Assembly (NCBI RefSeq): GCF_900156045.1
Contig: NZ_FTMX01000003.1
Location: forward strand, 248,001-312,000
DNA from: Peribacillus simplex
GTDB taxonomy: Bacteria; Bacillota; Bacilli; Bacillales; DSM-1321
Direction of reading: 5' to 3'
DNA length: 64,000 nt
Shown here: positions 45,603 to 54,916 of the stretch, in pieces
How the letters are laid out: each line of letters starts with the position of its first letter
Numbering within the stretch: position 1 is the stretch's first letter
The notes under the pieces: generated by a model
The model's database searches: none
The model's input: only the letters and a program-made list of their open reading frames with translations
What the model was told of the DNA's origin: nothing
Translations under genes and position numbers: made by a program

Positions 45603-45836
45603 TCACGATTTTTTCTTGAAATACTCATTTATATTTTCCAGAAAATTGGTTTCTGTTTTTGAGGCTTTTTTATTTTCCTGCTGGATGGACAGGTAGATTT
45701 CCTTCCTATGGATATCGACGTTTTTAGGGGCATTAATCCCCAATTTGATCTGTTCCCCCTCGACGGACAGGATCGTAATTTCGATATCATCGCCAATCAT
45801 GATCGCTTCATTTGGTTTTCTGGTCAATACGAGCAT
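45603..45836 (-). CDS. csrA: Carbon storage/flagellin translation regulator CsrA
   Basis: A 77-aa RNA-binding dimer that blocks flagellin translation by binding GGA motifs in the hag leader. It begins [20 protein letters not shown], with the conserved [18 protein letters not shown] that makes the RNA-binding edge. The C-terminal tail ([20 protein letters not shown]) is longer than in enterobacteria, as in other Bacillaceae. Two adjacent ATGs (45839, 45836) overlap the fliW TGA; the second has better spacing from GGGGGG. Confidence 0.94.
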   Translation of the reverse strand: MLVLTRKPNEAIMIGDDIEITILSVEGEQIKLGINAPKNVDIHRKEIYLSIQQENKKASKTETNFLENINEYFKKKS

Positions 45837-46279
45837 CATTTCCCCCCCTGTTCTTCTGGAAGTTCAAACAGTCTGTGCTTTGTACGGTATTCACTAGCAT
45901 TCATGATAAATTGCTTACCGACTTTTTTGGGGCCGTTCATGATGATGGGAGCCTGGAGATTGGCCGTCGTTTCATTGAAAGGATCCTGGATCGTTAAGAT
46001 GACCAAAGTGATGACTTCCAGTTCCGTTTCAATTTGTAAAGAAGATAACACTTCATCCGTTAGCTTCACTTCGTAATCATGAAACACTTCGAAAGGATCC
46101 GTCACAATGAAGGCAAGCTCTTTTGTTTCTGTCGATTGCAGGACGAAAAATGGCGTGTCATCCAAAGCTAGCAAGCAAAACTGTTTTTCTTCTGAAAATC
46201 CTGGTATCCCGCTTTCAAATATATAAATCTCTTTCTCTGCCAATTCGAGTTCACCATGAAATTTTGTTTGTATGATCAT
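45836..46279 (-). CDS. fliW: Flagellar assembly factor FliW
   Basis: FliW binds either flagellin or CsrA. When flagellin is exported, free FliW sequesters CsrA and hag translation resumes. The 147-aa protein shows the FliW pattern ([50 protein letters not shown]). Its stop overlaps the csrA start (TGATG-type coupling). Confidence 0.94.
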   Translation of the reverse strand: MIIQTKFHGELELAEKEIYIFESGIPGFSEEKQFCLLALDDTPFFVLQSTETKELAFIVTDPFEVFHDYEVKLTDEVLSSLQIETELEVITLVILTIQDPFNETTANLQAPIIMNGPKKVGKQFIMNASEYRTKHRLFELPEEQGGK

Positions 46280-46287
46280 CTATGTTT

Positions 46288-46869
46288 TCACTGCCCTATC
46301 CCATCTGGAAATAAATCGATGAAATCTATATCCAGCGCATTTTTTTGTAGAATTTCGAGATCCACAATTCCTGGTGTGTATGTATGGTCCGCCCCATTGA
46401 TTTGAGCATCAATGATCGGTTTTTGTACGGTTGCTTCAATCTCCACTCGTGCTGGCTCGTAATCCAGCTTCACGCTGAAATGAGAGGGAATCCAGCCGAG
46501 ATTGAATTGCTTATCAGGCCCTTTGCTGTTTTGCCTGGCCTGTTCAGCGAGTGGATTACCGCCTTTTTCAATATGCCTAAGCTCCGTTCCCTGCTGGGCA
46601 CGTCTTGCCATACCCGCCAGCCAATCTTGATATCCCTGCTTCGCAAATTCATCGACTCTTCTTGAGAGGCTTTTCAAATCCATGTCTTCCCTTGCTTGTG
46701 ACTGATCGATCGTCAGCTTGCCTGGGGTCGTTTGAATTTCCAGTATGGCTTGCGGCTGTTCGATGGATTGGACCGCCGCCTTCTGTACGATTTGCTGTAC
46801 AGGCTGCTCTAGATTCAATCCAATCTTCATCGGGGTGGATTGCAATCTGATTTGTGGAATCTGCATCAT
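46288..46869 (-). CDS. yviE: YviE-like DUF6470 flagellar operon protein
   Basis: A 193-aa soluble protein of unknown function, always found between flgL and fliW in Bacillus. It begins MMQIPQIRLQSTPMKIGL and has repeated QxPQA/IxQ-type segments and the conserved SKGPDKQFNLGWIPSH region. ATG 46869 follows AAGGAG at 5 nt; upstream GTG/TTG codons are rejected. Confidence 0.85.
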   Translation of the reverse strand: MMQIPQIRLQSTPMKIGLNLEQPVQQIVQKAAVQSIEQPQAILEIQTTPGKLTIDQSQAREDMDLKSLSRRVDEFAKQGYQDWLAGMARRAQQGTELRHIEKGGNPLAEQARQNSKGPDKQFNLGWIPSHFSVKLDYEPARVEIEATVQKPIIDAQINGADHTYTPGIVDLEILQKNALDIDFIDLFPDGIGQ

Positions 46870-46910
46870 CAACACTCCTTATAGAAAAAAGCTATCCATT
46901 TAAGAATAGC

Positions 46911-47789
46911 TTAGCGAAGAAAATCCAATAAACTCGGTTGCATGATTTTTGCTCCGATACTTAATGCTGCACTATGGACACTTTCCTGGGTCGTCAAATC
47001 CATGATCGCCTTTTCGATATCGACATCCTCATTTTTCGAAAGGATTTCAGTGGCAAAAACCTCCTGCTGCTTGAGACGGTCCGCCATCAGCTCCATCCGA
47101 TTCTGTCTTGCGCCAACCTGTGCCTGCATGCCTAAGAAAGTATTTATCGTTGCGTCAAGCCCTTCAAGCGTCCCGCTCACATCCCCGCCGTTTTCGAGTG
47201 CATCGATCGTCTGGTCGATGCTTCCGCCGGCAGCGAGTGCCTCACCAAAAATCTTGGAACCGTCCGTATTGATTTTGAGGGAAATCCCGGAAAACACTTC
47301 AAGGTTTATGTCCCCTGTGCCATACACCGTATTTCCATTTGCATCTTTAACGGACGATGGCCTCACATTCGTATCCTGGCCGTTGAAAATATACTTCCCG
47401 CCTATTTGTGTGTCACCGAGAGTTACGAGATGTTCTTTTAATTGTTTAATTTCTTCAGTAATGGTTTTAAGTTGTTCCCCTTCATACGTGCCATTACTGC
47501 CTTGAACTGTTAATTCACGAATCCGCTGCATGGCGGAAACCGCTTCCGTAATGGCATCATCCGTGCTGTCGATCCAATTGGCCGCCTCGGCAATGTTACT
47601 TTGATACTGCCCTATTTGATTGAGGTTTGTCCGGTACCCCATCCCCATCATGGCCGCAACAGGGTTATCGGATGGTTTGGAGAATTTCTTTTGAGAGGAA
47701 ACCTGCTCTTGCAGCTTGGACATCTTTTCGTAACTGCTGCTTAAATTGCTCAACATATTATTGGTTAGCATCGATTGCGTTACCCGCAT
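46911..47789 (-). CDS. flgL: Flagellar hook-filament junction protein FlgL
   Basis: HAP3, the second of two proteins joining hook and filament. The 292-aa protein begins MRVTQSMLTNNMLSNLSSSY with N-terminal D0/D1 helices, and ends in the flagellin-like LTTQESVHSAALSIGAKIMQ. It is 15 bp after flgK. Confidence 0.95.
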   Translation of the reverse strand: MRVTQSMLTNNMLSNLSSSYEKMSKLQEQVSSQKKFSKPSDNPVAAMMGMGYRTNLNQIGQYQSNIAEAANWIDSTDDAITEAVSAMQRIRELTVQGSNGTYEGEQLKTITEEIKQLKEHLVTLGDTQIGGKYIFNGQDTNVRPSSVKDANGNTVYGTGDINLEVFSGISLKINTDGSKIFGEALAAGGSIDQTIDALENGGDVSGTLEGLDATINTFLGMQAQVGARQNRMELMADRLKQQEVFATEILSKNEDVDIEKAIMDLTTQESVHSAALSIGAKIMQPSLLDFLR

Positions 47790-47804
47790 GTTCGTCCCCT
47801 CCTA

Positions 47805-49364
47805 TTATCGGCCTGCCGTACCCATTCCGTTTATGATTTTATCGAGCATTTCATCCATCATCGTCATCATTCTTGCAGATGCGTTGTATGCCTGCTGGAA
47901 TTTGATCATGTCCGTCATTTCTTCATCAAGGGATACGGAACTGACGGACTCCCTATTTTGATTGACCGATGCAGCAAGCACGACAGAATTGGAAAGGTTC
48001 TTTTGGGCGCTTTGGGAATCCACGCCAAGCTTTCCGATGATACCGGAATAATAGGTGTCGAAGCTTCCCGTCAATTCGTCAGAGTTTTGGTCTTTAGTCG
48101 AGTACTCACTGAACTCCTTCTTTTTAAGGTCAGCCAGGAGTTTGGCATTTTCATTATCACCGGATGCCCCTCCGCTTTTTCCGCCTGCGGCTATTTTTGT
48201 TGGATCCTTAACGATTTCACCATTCACCTTGATGCTTTGGGCGGCACTCTTACCAGGTTCAAGTTCAAAGAAGTTCAATGTTGAAGTGTTGTCATTACCT
48301 AAGGCATACCCTTGTTTATGGATGGCATTGAACTCATTCACAAAAGCCGTCGTCATATTATCGAGCTTTTTCAGCATATCAGGATAAGCGCCGCCGATCG
48401 TGCCATCAGCCTTCTTATAGCCGAAGCTTTTGATCAAACCGGATAGTTCTCCAGAGAATTTGTAATCCGTCAATGTTTTCGAACCAAACTTCAATCCGTC
48501 TACCATACCTGTCTTTTTATCATGGCTAACTACAACTTTTGAAGTTCCCACCATCCCGCTTTGGTTAACACTGACAAGATTGATGGGCGGCACAAAAGAC
48601 GAACCGTCTTCTTGCATCAATTCGATGTTGTATAGCCCTGTAGCCACATCGCTGGCCCTGCCGTAATCCGTCGGAATGACGTTATTCACTTTAATGCTGA
48701 CAAGCTGCGAGAGATTGTCCACGAGTACATCCCGTTTATCATAAAGGTCATTGGGGATATAACCATGCGGCTCCACTTTACTGATCTGTTGGTTAAGCTG
48801 ATCAATACTGCTGATGAGCGTATTGATTTCGTTCGCTTTGACGTTTATCTGATTGCCGATATCCGTTTGAACATTCGTTAGCGAGTTATAGTAGTAGTTC
48901 AGGGTATCCGCGACCATGACCCCCGCCGAGGCAACGACTTCACGGGCCCCGGAGTTTTCCGTATGGGCCGTCAGCCCCTGCAGCGAATTCCAGAACTTCT
49001 CCATCGTGGCTGCTAATCCGCTGTCGGTCGGTTCGTTCATGACCCCTTCCATTTTCGTCAGGGATTCGCTCATGGCCCCGTAATAACCGATTTTATTACT
49101 TTGTGTCCTGTATTGTACATCCAGAAAACTGTCGCGGATCCGCTGAACCGTTTCAGCTGCCACCCCTGTCCCGATATGGCCGGCAACACGCGGGCTGTTC
49201 AAACCGACAGTAGGAAAGCCCGACGTCTGGACCATGTTGACCCGCTGCCTTGAATATCCTAATGTATTGGCATTGGCCACATTATTTCCTGTTGTATACA
49301 AGGCTCCTTGAGAGGTGGATAATCCGCGCTTGGCAGTCTCAAGACCCATAAAGGTTGAAATCAT
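47805..49364 (-). CDS. flgK: Flagellar hook-associated protein FlgK
   Basis: HAP1, the first junction protein on the hook. The 519-aa protein begins with STFMGLETAKRGLSTSQGAL and the rod/hook/HAP signature TTGNNVANANTLGYSRQRV, has a variable middle, and ends with the C-terminal SVSLDEEMTDMIKFQQAYNA then ASARMMTMMDEMLDKIIN. It follows flgN by 29 bp. Confidence 0.96.
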   Translation of the reverse strand: MISTFMGLETAKRGLSTSQGALYTTGNNVANANTLGYSRQRVNMVQTSGFPTVGLNSPRVAGHIGTGVAAETVQRIRDSFLDVQYRTQSNKIGYYGAMSESLTKMEGVMNEPTDSGLAATMEKFWNSLQGLTAHTENSGAREVVASAGVMVADTLNYYYNSLTNVQTDIGNQINVKANEINTLISSIDQLNQQISKVEPHGYIPNDLYDKRDVLVDNLSQLVSIKVNNVIPTDYGRASDVATGLYNIELMQEDGSSFVPPINLVSVNQSGMVGTSKVVVSHDKKTGMVDGLKFGSKTLTDYKFSGELSGLIKSFGYKKADGTIGGAYPDMLKKLDNMTTAFVNEFNAIHKQGYALGNDNTSTLNFFELEPGKSAAQSIKVNGEIVKDPTKIAAGGKSGGASGDNENAKLLADLKKKEFSEYSTKDQNSDELTGSFDTYYSGIIGKLGVDSQSAQKNLSNSVVLAASVNQNRESVSSVSLDEEMTDMIKFQQAYNASARMMTMMDEMLDKIINGMGTAGR

Positions 49365-49393
49365 TTGCTCGCCCCTCCATCTTTTTCTGCTTC

Positions 49394-49882
49394 TTATGCT
49401 TTGGAATCAAACATTCCCATGCCGATTTTCGCCGCTTTCCTAACCGAATCCCCGTAATTCAAATTCTGGTTCCGCGGTCTCAGAATATCCAAAGATACAT
49501 TGATGAATTGAAGGGACTGATAGATCAATTGCTGATTTAAACCGTTCCTCTCCTTCAGCTTTGCCACTTCATCAATCAATTCCGCTTTTAGCATTGCAAG
49601 GACTTCCGTATCTTCAGGTCCTGTCAGTTCCGTCACGGTATGGATGGAGGCAGGCTGTCCCGCCATTCCATTGGCTACAAGAAATTCCCCGACTGCCCTT
49701 TCCCTTTCCTTATCCGTTTGACCGATGGCTTTAATATGCTTTTGTTCCGAAATCAGCAGGGCAGTAATCGCCTCGGTATCATTTGCTTTCAAAATGGCCG
49801 TTTTCCTTATCGCCAATTGATTGAAGCTTTTATGAAGCTTGATCAATTTTTCAAGCGATCCGATGATGTTCCGTGCAGACAT
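49394..49882 (-). CDS. flgN: FlgN-family export chaperone (YvyG)
   Basis: A 162-aa helical protein that chaperones FlgK and FlgL to the export gate. Position between flgM and flgK and the FlgN-type pattern (IGSLEKLIKLHKSFNQLAIR early; LIYQSLQFINVSLDILRP-like C-terminus) support it. ATG 49882 follows GGAGGAGG, so the longer frame start at 49963 is rejected. Confidence 0.88.
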   Translation of the reverse strand: MSARNIIGSLEKLIKLHKSFNQLAIRKTAILKANDTEAITALLISEQKHIKAIGQTDKERERAVGEFLVANGMAGQPASIHTVTELTGPEDTEVLAMLKAELIDEVAKLKERNGLNQQLIYQSLQFINVSLDILRPRNQNLNYGDSVRKAAKIGMGMFDSKA

Positions 49883-49959
49883 GTTCCTGCCTCCTCCGCT
49901 CATAAATGAAGGACGGAAAATGGCTCCGTCCACTTCATTCAAGCTTTTACATTGAAAAT

Positions 49960-50223
49960 TCATTTCCGGTAAAAATCGATGAGACCCTTTGCCGTTGCTT
50001 GTGCATTCAATTTATAATTTCCTTTTTCAACTTGGATTTTCAATTCGTCCACTTTTGCTTGTCTTGCAGCAAGAATCGGGGATGATTGCTGCATTTCTTT
50101 TGCCGCTGAAGAAATTTCTACTTTATCCGAGGGTTTGACCTTGGACTCTTTGATATTCCCCGTTTTATTGGCTTGTAGTTTATAAGGGTTAACACCTGTC
50201 ATACCGACGTTATTGATTTTCAT
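49960..50223 (-). CDS. flgM: Anti-SigD factor FlgM
   Basis: An 87-aa protein that holds SigD inactive until the hook is complete. N-terminal half is disordered/basic; the C-terminal SigD-binding half carries KVEISSAAKEMQQSS and VDELKIQVEKGNYKLNAQAT, the FlgM family core, ending AKGLIDFYRK. It has its own SigD promoter, giving negative feedback. Confidence 0.93.
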   Translation of the reverse strand: MKINNVGMTGVNPYKLQANKTGNIKESKVKPSDKVEISSAAKEMQQSSPILAARQAKVDELKIQVEKGNYKLNAQATAKGLIDFYRK

Positions 50224-50324
50224 ATTCCAGATCCTCTCCTTCGGTCGATTTTATAAATCCCATAATGTTTCGATTCCTTAACACATGAAAATGGCTCTGG
50301 ACTGTGTTATTCTCCCTATCTTTA

Positions 50325-50350
50325 ATATCGACAAGGATTGGATTTCTTTA
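50325..50350 (-). promoter_or_regulatory. SigD promoter of flgM
   Basis: Minus strand TAAA (50350-50347), 14 bp, GTCGATAT (50332-50325). The -10 has one mismatch and the spacer is 1 bp short of ideal. It lies ~100 bp upstream of flgM. The rest of the 50224-50545 gap holds no gene. Confidence 0.75.
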
Positions 50351-50545
50351 ATTGTTTCCTGTAATCTTTCCTTCGACACCCATTGTCGAATTTCGTTCTC
50401 AATATCGAATATTTTAACAAATAACGCATCATGTTACCATGATTTATCCTTTTTGATCATCCTTCATGTAGTACGTATTTTTTTTATCATTTCCTTGAAT
50501 TTCAGTCAGGCGCTTTTCCTCATTTTCAAATGCCTGTAAATCCGA

Positions 50546-50863
50546 TCACAGTGAATCGCCGCATTTGCCGCATAACCTTCCGCTCTTGATATTAGCGCCG
50601 CACTTTTCACATGGAATTCCTAGATTGGCAAACTGCGCAATCCTCAGTTTTCCGGTTCTCACAAATTTGATTATTAACGTTTCTTCAACGCCGGTGTCCT
50701 TAACCACCTGCACCATGGACGCCGTTCTATTTATTTTCTTGCGAATATATGCATATACTTTATCATATTGGGCTTCTTCTTCTTTATAACAGGCATCGCA
50801 TACATCCCGGAATTTCGTCATAACGAATAACGAATTACAGTACGGACAGTTGAATACTTCCAT
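50546..50863 (-). CDS. yvyF: YvyF flagellar operon zinc-ribbon protein
   Basis: A 105-aa protein with an N-terminal zinc ribbon (CPYC...CDACY), a helical middle with MerR/HTH-like features, and a C-terminal CEKCGANIKSGRLCGKC ribbon. It is the conserved gene upstream of flgM in Bacillus, proposed as a flagellar regulator. ATG 50863 follows GAAGGAGG, so the 33-residue extension from 50962 is rejected. Confidence 0.9.
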   Translation of the reverse strand: MEVFNCPYCNSLFVMTKFRDVCDACYKEEEAQYDKVYAYIRKKINRTASMVQVVKDTGVEETLIIKFVRTGKLRIAQFANLGIPCEKCGANIKSGRLCGKCGDSL

Positions 50864-50907
50864 CGAGGCCCCTCCTTCACCATCACAGCGATTATTCTTT
50901 AGTGTAT

Positions 50908-50934
50908 ATATCGAATAATCCCGGCGATACTTTA
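50908..50934 (-). promoter_or_regulatory. SigD-like promoter of yvyF
   Basis: Minus strand TAAA (50934-50931), 15 bp, TTCGATAT (50915-50908), two mismatches in the -10. It lies ~45 bp upstream of yvyF, in the comFC-yvyF junction, and would let the flagellar part be expressed apart from comF. Confidence 0.65.
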
Positions 50935-50958
50935 GGATATTCATTAAAATAAGCTGTT

Positions 50959-51651
50959 TCACCTAGCTAGGGTGATGGATGATACTTCTTTGGCCCCAGC
51001 CATTTTCAATGCTTTCGCTGCATGCCTGAGAGTTGTGCCTGTCGTGTATATGTCATCGATGATCAAAATAGATTTATGCTCCAGCAAATCAGATTGCATG
51101 ACCTGAAAAACCTGCGGTAATGAGATTCTTTCTTGCCGTGATTTTTTTGATTGTTTTTCCGTATGGATTCTGGTCAAGGTCTCAACCGTGTGAAGTCCAA
51201 TGAGATCTGCCAAAGCCTGCCCTTGGTTGAATCCCCGCTCCCTAAGCCGTTCATGACTAAGCGGGATGGCCGTTACCAGGTCAAATTCCATGTCCTTTAA
51301 CCTTTCTTTCAAAAAAGGGGCGAAAACCTCAGCTAATGCATAATCCCCCCGGTACTTATATTTAGCAATAATATCTTTTAAGTGTTCATTATAATGAAAT
51401 AGAGATATGTTCTTCGACAAAAAGCCTCCCCATTCACCATCCCTTTCCCATCTTAAACAATCCAGACAGAGGTCACTGGTCATATATTCCCCGTCCAACT
51501 CCCTTGAGCACATTGAACATGTCTTTCCGGTAATCCTATTAAGTTTCCCCTCACATACTTCGCAGATTGCCCTTGCCTCGGCTCGCTTAAGCAAACTCCT
51601 CCATGTCAATGCCCGACTCATTCCATCATCACAAACAAGACATCTATTCAT
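50959..51651 (-). CDS. comFC: Competence protein ComFC (phosphoribosyltransferase-like)
   Basis: A 230-aa cytoplasmic protein required for efficient transformation with DprA/ComFA. N-terminal four-Cys zinc site (CLVCDDG, CEVCEG), second pair CSMCSREL and CLDCLRW, and a type I phosphoribosyltransferase fold with the PRPP loop IIDDIYTTGTT. It overlaps comFA by 8 bp. comFB, which separates comFA and comFC in B. subtilis, is absent. Confidence 0.94.
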   Translation of the reverse strand: MNRCLVCDDGMSRALTWRSLLKRAEARAICEVCEGKLNRITGKTCSMCSRELDGEYMTSDLCLDCLRWERDGEWGGFLSKNISLFHYNEHLKDIIAKYKYRGDYALAEVFAPFLKERLKDMEFDLVTAIPLSHERLRERGFNQGQALADLIGLHTVETLTRIHTEKQSKKSRQERISLPQVFQVMQSDLLEHKSILIIDDIYTTGTTLRHAAKALKMAGAKEVSSITLAR

Positions 51652-53044
51652 CCAGCAGCCCCCTTTTCATGGCATCATTATTCATTATTTGTATATGGTG
51701 AACCGCATCGACCATCGCTTTACTTTTACCGTAATGAAAAAAGGTTATCGTCCCGGCGGGGTTAGCAAAGCTTCTCCCTACCCTGCCGGCAATCTGAACG
51801 AGGGCACTTTCAGAAAACACTTCATGTTCAGCACCGATCACGGCTACTTCCAACCGATCAATTGTCACGCCGCGTTCCAGGATGGTCGTTGTCAGTAATC
51901 CTGGAACCATTCCATTCCTTAGTGCCATTACCTTTTCCTTTCGATCAGGGTGCCTGGAGTGGACAATCGATAATTTCGGGGACAGCCTTTGGAACAGCGG
52001 AATGGCCTGCTCCATCACTTGAATGCTTGGAAAAAACAAGAGGAAGGGGATTTTCTGCTTAAGGCGTTCACTTACCCATCCGGTGATTGCGGGGGGAATC
52101 TTTTGTTGAAGAAATAGTTTTTGCCAATTGCCGCTCCACTTCATTCCAGGGACAGGAATTGGCTGACGATGATAACGGGCCGGGATTATGACGGCTTTCA
52201 ATTTACCGCTTCGGTATAGCCGCTGCATCCGTTTTGAAGGTGTGGCGGTCAAATAGATGGTCGCCGCAGAAACCTTTTTCGATTTATTTACCGCATAATG
52301 CAGCGAATCATCAATTGAGTAGGGAAACGCATCGACTTCATCAACGATGATGACATCGAAAGCTTCAATAAAACGGAAAAGCTGATGTGTCGTGGCAACG
52401 GTCAGCGGTGAAAAGCCATGTCTATCTGCACTGCCGGCATGGAGGGTCATAACTTCAATCGCAGGAAAGGCTTTTTTTAACCTTGGGGAGAGTTCGAGAA
52501 CGACATCGGTCCGCGGTGTTGCCAAGCATATCCGTTTCCCTGCATGCAAGGCTGCCTCAATCGCTGGAAATAGGACCTCTGTCTTCCCCGCCCCGCATAC
52601 AGCCCATACCAGGAATTCATCTTTTCCGTTCACGGCTTCAACGACACGGTCGGAGGCATTTTGTTGACCTGACGATAAAGTGCCTGCCCACCTCATCACA
52701 TTGTCAGGAACCTTAAACGGAATGCCGGGCCCGGTCCACCTATAAAGCTTGGCACATTCACTGACCCGTCCCATCATGATGCATGAGCGGCAGTACGTGC
52801 AATCTTGCTTGCAAATCTTGCAAGGGAATGTATAAAACAACGTTTGATTTTTGTTACCGCAACGTACACAGTTATAACTGCCGTTTTTGGATTGCACGCC
52901 GAAGGTTTCCGAGACATACCCATTTTTGAGGTGCTCTGCGAGGAGTTCTTGGGAGAAGGGGATTTCGAAGGCCAAAAGGTGTTTTCCGGTGAGATGGCTC
53001 TGAAGTTCCGGGGAATAAGGGGGGGAAATGCTCATGTTTTCCAA
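51644..53044 (-). CDS. comFA: Competence ATP-dependent DNA translocase ComFA
   Basis: A DEAD-box-like ATPase that drives transforming single-stranded DNA into the cytoplasm. The 466-aa protein has a zinc finger (CVRCGNKNQTLF, CKICKQDCTYC), Walker A VCGAGKTE near 150, DEVD box IIVDEVDAFPY, and helicase motifs ATPRTDVV and LTATPS. The start is TTG 53044 with GGAGG 7 nt upstream. No canonical ComK box was found in front of it. Confidence 0.93.
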   Translation of the reverse strand: MENMSISPPYSPELQSHLTGKHLLAFEIPFSQELLAEHLKNGYVSETFGVQSKNGSYNCVRCGNKNQTLFYTFPCKICKQDCTYCRSCIMMGRVSECAKLYRWTGPGIPFKVPDNVMRWAGTLSSGQQNASDRVVEAVNGKDEFLVWAVCGAGKTEVLFPAIEAALHAGKRICLATPRTDVVLELSPRLKKAFPAIEVMTLHAGSADRHGFSPLTVATTHQLFRFIEAFDVIIVDEVDAFPYSIDDSLHYAVNKSKKVSAATIYLTATPSKRMQRLYRSGKLKAVIIPARYHRQPIPVPGMKWSGNWQKLFLQQKIPPAITGWVSERLKQKIPFLLFFPSIQVMEQAIPLFQRLSPKLSIVHSRHPDRKEKVMALRNGMVPGLLTTTILERGVTIDRLEVAVIGAEHEVFSESALVQIAGRVGRSFANPAGTITFFHYGKSKAMVDAVHHIQIMNNDAMKRGLLDE

Positions 53045-53124
53045 ATTGTAACCTCCATTTCCTGATAAATTAAACTCCTCCTTATCATTCGCTTTTTACT
53101 CCCGGATTCCTTTTTGAATCCATA

Positions 53125-53152
53125 AAAAACGCCTTCCACTTAGTAAAGGCGT
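53125..53152 (-). terminator. Terminator of degV
   Basis: Stem ACGCCTT/AAGGCGT (53129-53152) followed by six Ts on the minus strand, just after the degV stop. Confidence 0.85.
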
Positions 53153-53158
53153 CACAAC

Positions 53159-54001
53159 TTAAATTTTATACCAGCCCATCCCCATTGAACCTTCGCCCAG
53201 ATGTGTTCCGATTACCGGACCGAAGTAGCTGATGTCGAACTCGACATTTGGGAAACGCGCTTCAAGTTCGGCTTTCCAGTCTTTAGCTTCACTTTCCCGT
53301 TTTGCATGAATGATGACGGCTTTATATTTCTCGCCGCTCGCCGCGTCTTCCCCAAGTAAATCGGCAATCCGTTTCATCGCTTTTTTTCTTGTACGGATTT
53401 TTTCGAATGGGACGATGACTTTATCAACAAAATGGAGGACCGGCTTCACTTGAAGCAAACTGCCAATCAATGCTTGGGCACTGCTTAAGCGGCCGCCGCG
53501 CTGCAGATGGGATAGGTCATCTGCCATGAAGTAGGCCCTTACCGATGGTTTCATTTCTTCGAGCCTTGCCATGATTTCTTCTGCACTTTTACCATCAAGT
53601 GCCATCATTGCCGCCTCGATCACGTAAAACCCCTGTACCATGCAGCTGATTTCCGAATCAAAGGCATGAACCCTAATTCCTTCGACCATTTCACCTGCAG
53701 ATACCGCTCCTTGATACGTTCCGCTGATGCCGCTCGATAAATGAATGGAAATAACATCATCATATTCTTTTTGCAATTCCTCGAACTTCTCGACAAACTT
53801 CCCGATTGGAGGCTGTGAAGTGGTCGGCAATTTCTCCTGCATCTTCACTTCCTCATAAAACTCATCCGCAGTTATATCAACTTCCTCACGGTAAGCTTCA
53901 TTGGAAAAAATGACATTAAGCGGCATCATATGTATATGTAAACGATCACGAATTTCCTTAGGTATATATGCAGTGCTATCTGTTACGACTGCGGTTTTCA
54001 T
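53159..54001 (-). CDS. degV: DegV-family fatty-acid-binding protein
   Basis: A 280-aa two-domain DegV protein; the family binds long-chain fatty acids as the FakB part of the fatty acid kinase, though function here is inferred. Motifs: AVVTDSTAYIPKEIR (N-terminal), LSSGISGTYQGAVSAGE, and the C-terminal PVIGTHLGEGSMGMGW. It lies downstream of degU but is separated from it by a terminator. Confidence 0.92.
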   Translation of the reverse strand: MKTAVVTDSTAYIPKEIRDRLHIHMMPLNVIFSNEAYREEVDITADEFYEEVKMQEKLPTTSQPPIGKFVEKFEELQKEYDDVISIHLSSGISGTYQGAVSAGEMVEGIRVHAFDSEISCMVQGFYVIEAAMMALDGKSAEEIMARLEEMKPSVRAYFMADDLSHLQRGGRLSSAQALIGSLLQVKPVLHFVDKVIVPFEKIRTRKKAMKRIADLLGEDAASGEKYKAVIIHAKRESEAKDWKAELEARFPNVEFDISYFGPVIGTHLGEGSMGMGWYKI

Positions 54002-54120
54002 AATAGTACCATCCTTATAAAAATTTACTCTGTATCATATTCACCATTCTATCCGAAAATGCCTTTATTTGCATTAATAGCTTTCTGCATTACCAAGTAT
54101 TTGAATCGGGTCATCCATCC

Positions 54121-54168
54121 AAAAAAATCCAGCCCTTCAGCACGCATTGCGGTACTTGAAGAGCCGGA
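54121..54168 (-). terminator. Terminator of degSU
   Basis: Stem TCCGGCTCTTCA/TGAAGGGCTGGA (G-T pairs; 54128-54139, 54157-54168) followed by seven Ts on the minus strand. Confidence 0.85.
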
Positions 54169-54185
54169 CTTATCGAACACTTTAA

Positions 54186-54869
54186 TTACTTCACTTCCAC
54201 CCAGCCATTTTTAATAGCTAGGACAACCGCTTGTGTACGGTCATTCACATTCATCTTCTGAAGAATGTTACTCACATGGTTCTTGACTGTTTTTTCACTG
54301 ATATATAGAGTTTCGCCGATGGCCCGGTTGCTTTTCCCGTCCGCTAAAAGTTGAAGCACTTCGCATTCGCGTCGAGTCAATAGGTGAAGCGGCCTCCTGA
54401 TTTCTATCGTATGTACGGAATCACGATCAGCACCCTCTTCAGCTGCTAAGCGGCGATATTCTTTAACCAAATTATGGGTCACCTTCGGATGAAGGTACGA
54501 GCCGCCTTCAGCGACTACACGCACAGCATCAATCAACGCATCTGCGTCCATTTCTTTCAAAAGATAACCTTGTGCTCCTGTTTTCAATGCGTGCTGCACG
54601 TAGTTTTCATCATCATGAATAGAAAGGATGATGACTTTTGTTTCAGGGTAACGGTTCACGAGCATTTTTGTTGCTTCGACCCCATTCATGGTCGGCATGT
54701 TGATATCCATGATAACAACATCAGGTTTATGTGTTTCAACGAGGTCCATCGCTTCGCTTCCGTCATCACCCTCGGCAACAACATCAAAGGATGATTCAAA
54801 ATCTAATATGCGCTTTACGCCTTCACGGAAAAGCTGATGGTCATCGATAATGATGATACTAGTCTTCAA
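54186..54869 (-). CDS. degU: Response regulator DegU
   Basis: The NarL/LuxR-type response regulator that controls exoenzymes, competence, motility and biofilm in a phosphorylation-graded way. The 227-aa protein has a receiver domain with phospho-acceptor Asp55 (VVIMDINMP), DD pair at 9-10, Lys in LKEMDADAL, and a C-terminal LuxR HTH ([34 protein letters not shown]). It follows degS by 47 bp. Confidence 0.97.
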   Translation of the reverse strand: MKTSIIIIDDHQLFREGVKRILDFESSFDVVAEGDDGSEAMDLVETHKPDVVIMDINMPTMNGVEATKMLVNRYPETKVIILSIHDDENYVQHALKTGAQGYLLKEMDADALIDAVRVVAEGGSYLHPKVTHNLVKEYRRLAAEEGADRDSVHTIEIRRPLHLLTRRECEVLQLLADGKSNRAIGETLYISEKTVKNHVSNILQKMNVNDRTQAVVLAIKNGWVEVK

Positions 54870-54916
54870 CGGCTTCTTCCTCCTAGTTTCTATTTAATAT
54901 GTCTATTCTCTATAAT

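Noticed and set aside
52900..53150. ComK box upstream of comFA
   Set aside because: No paired AAAA-N5-TTTT motifs at the required spacing that stand out from the background.
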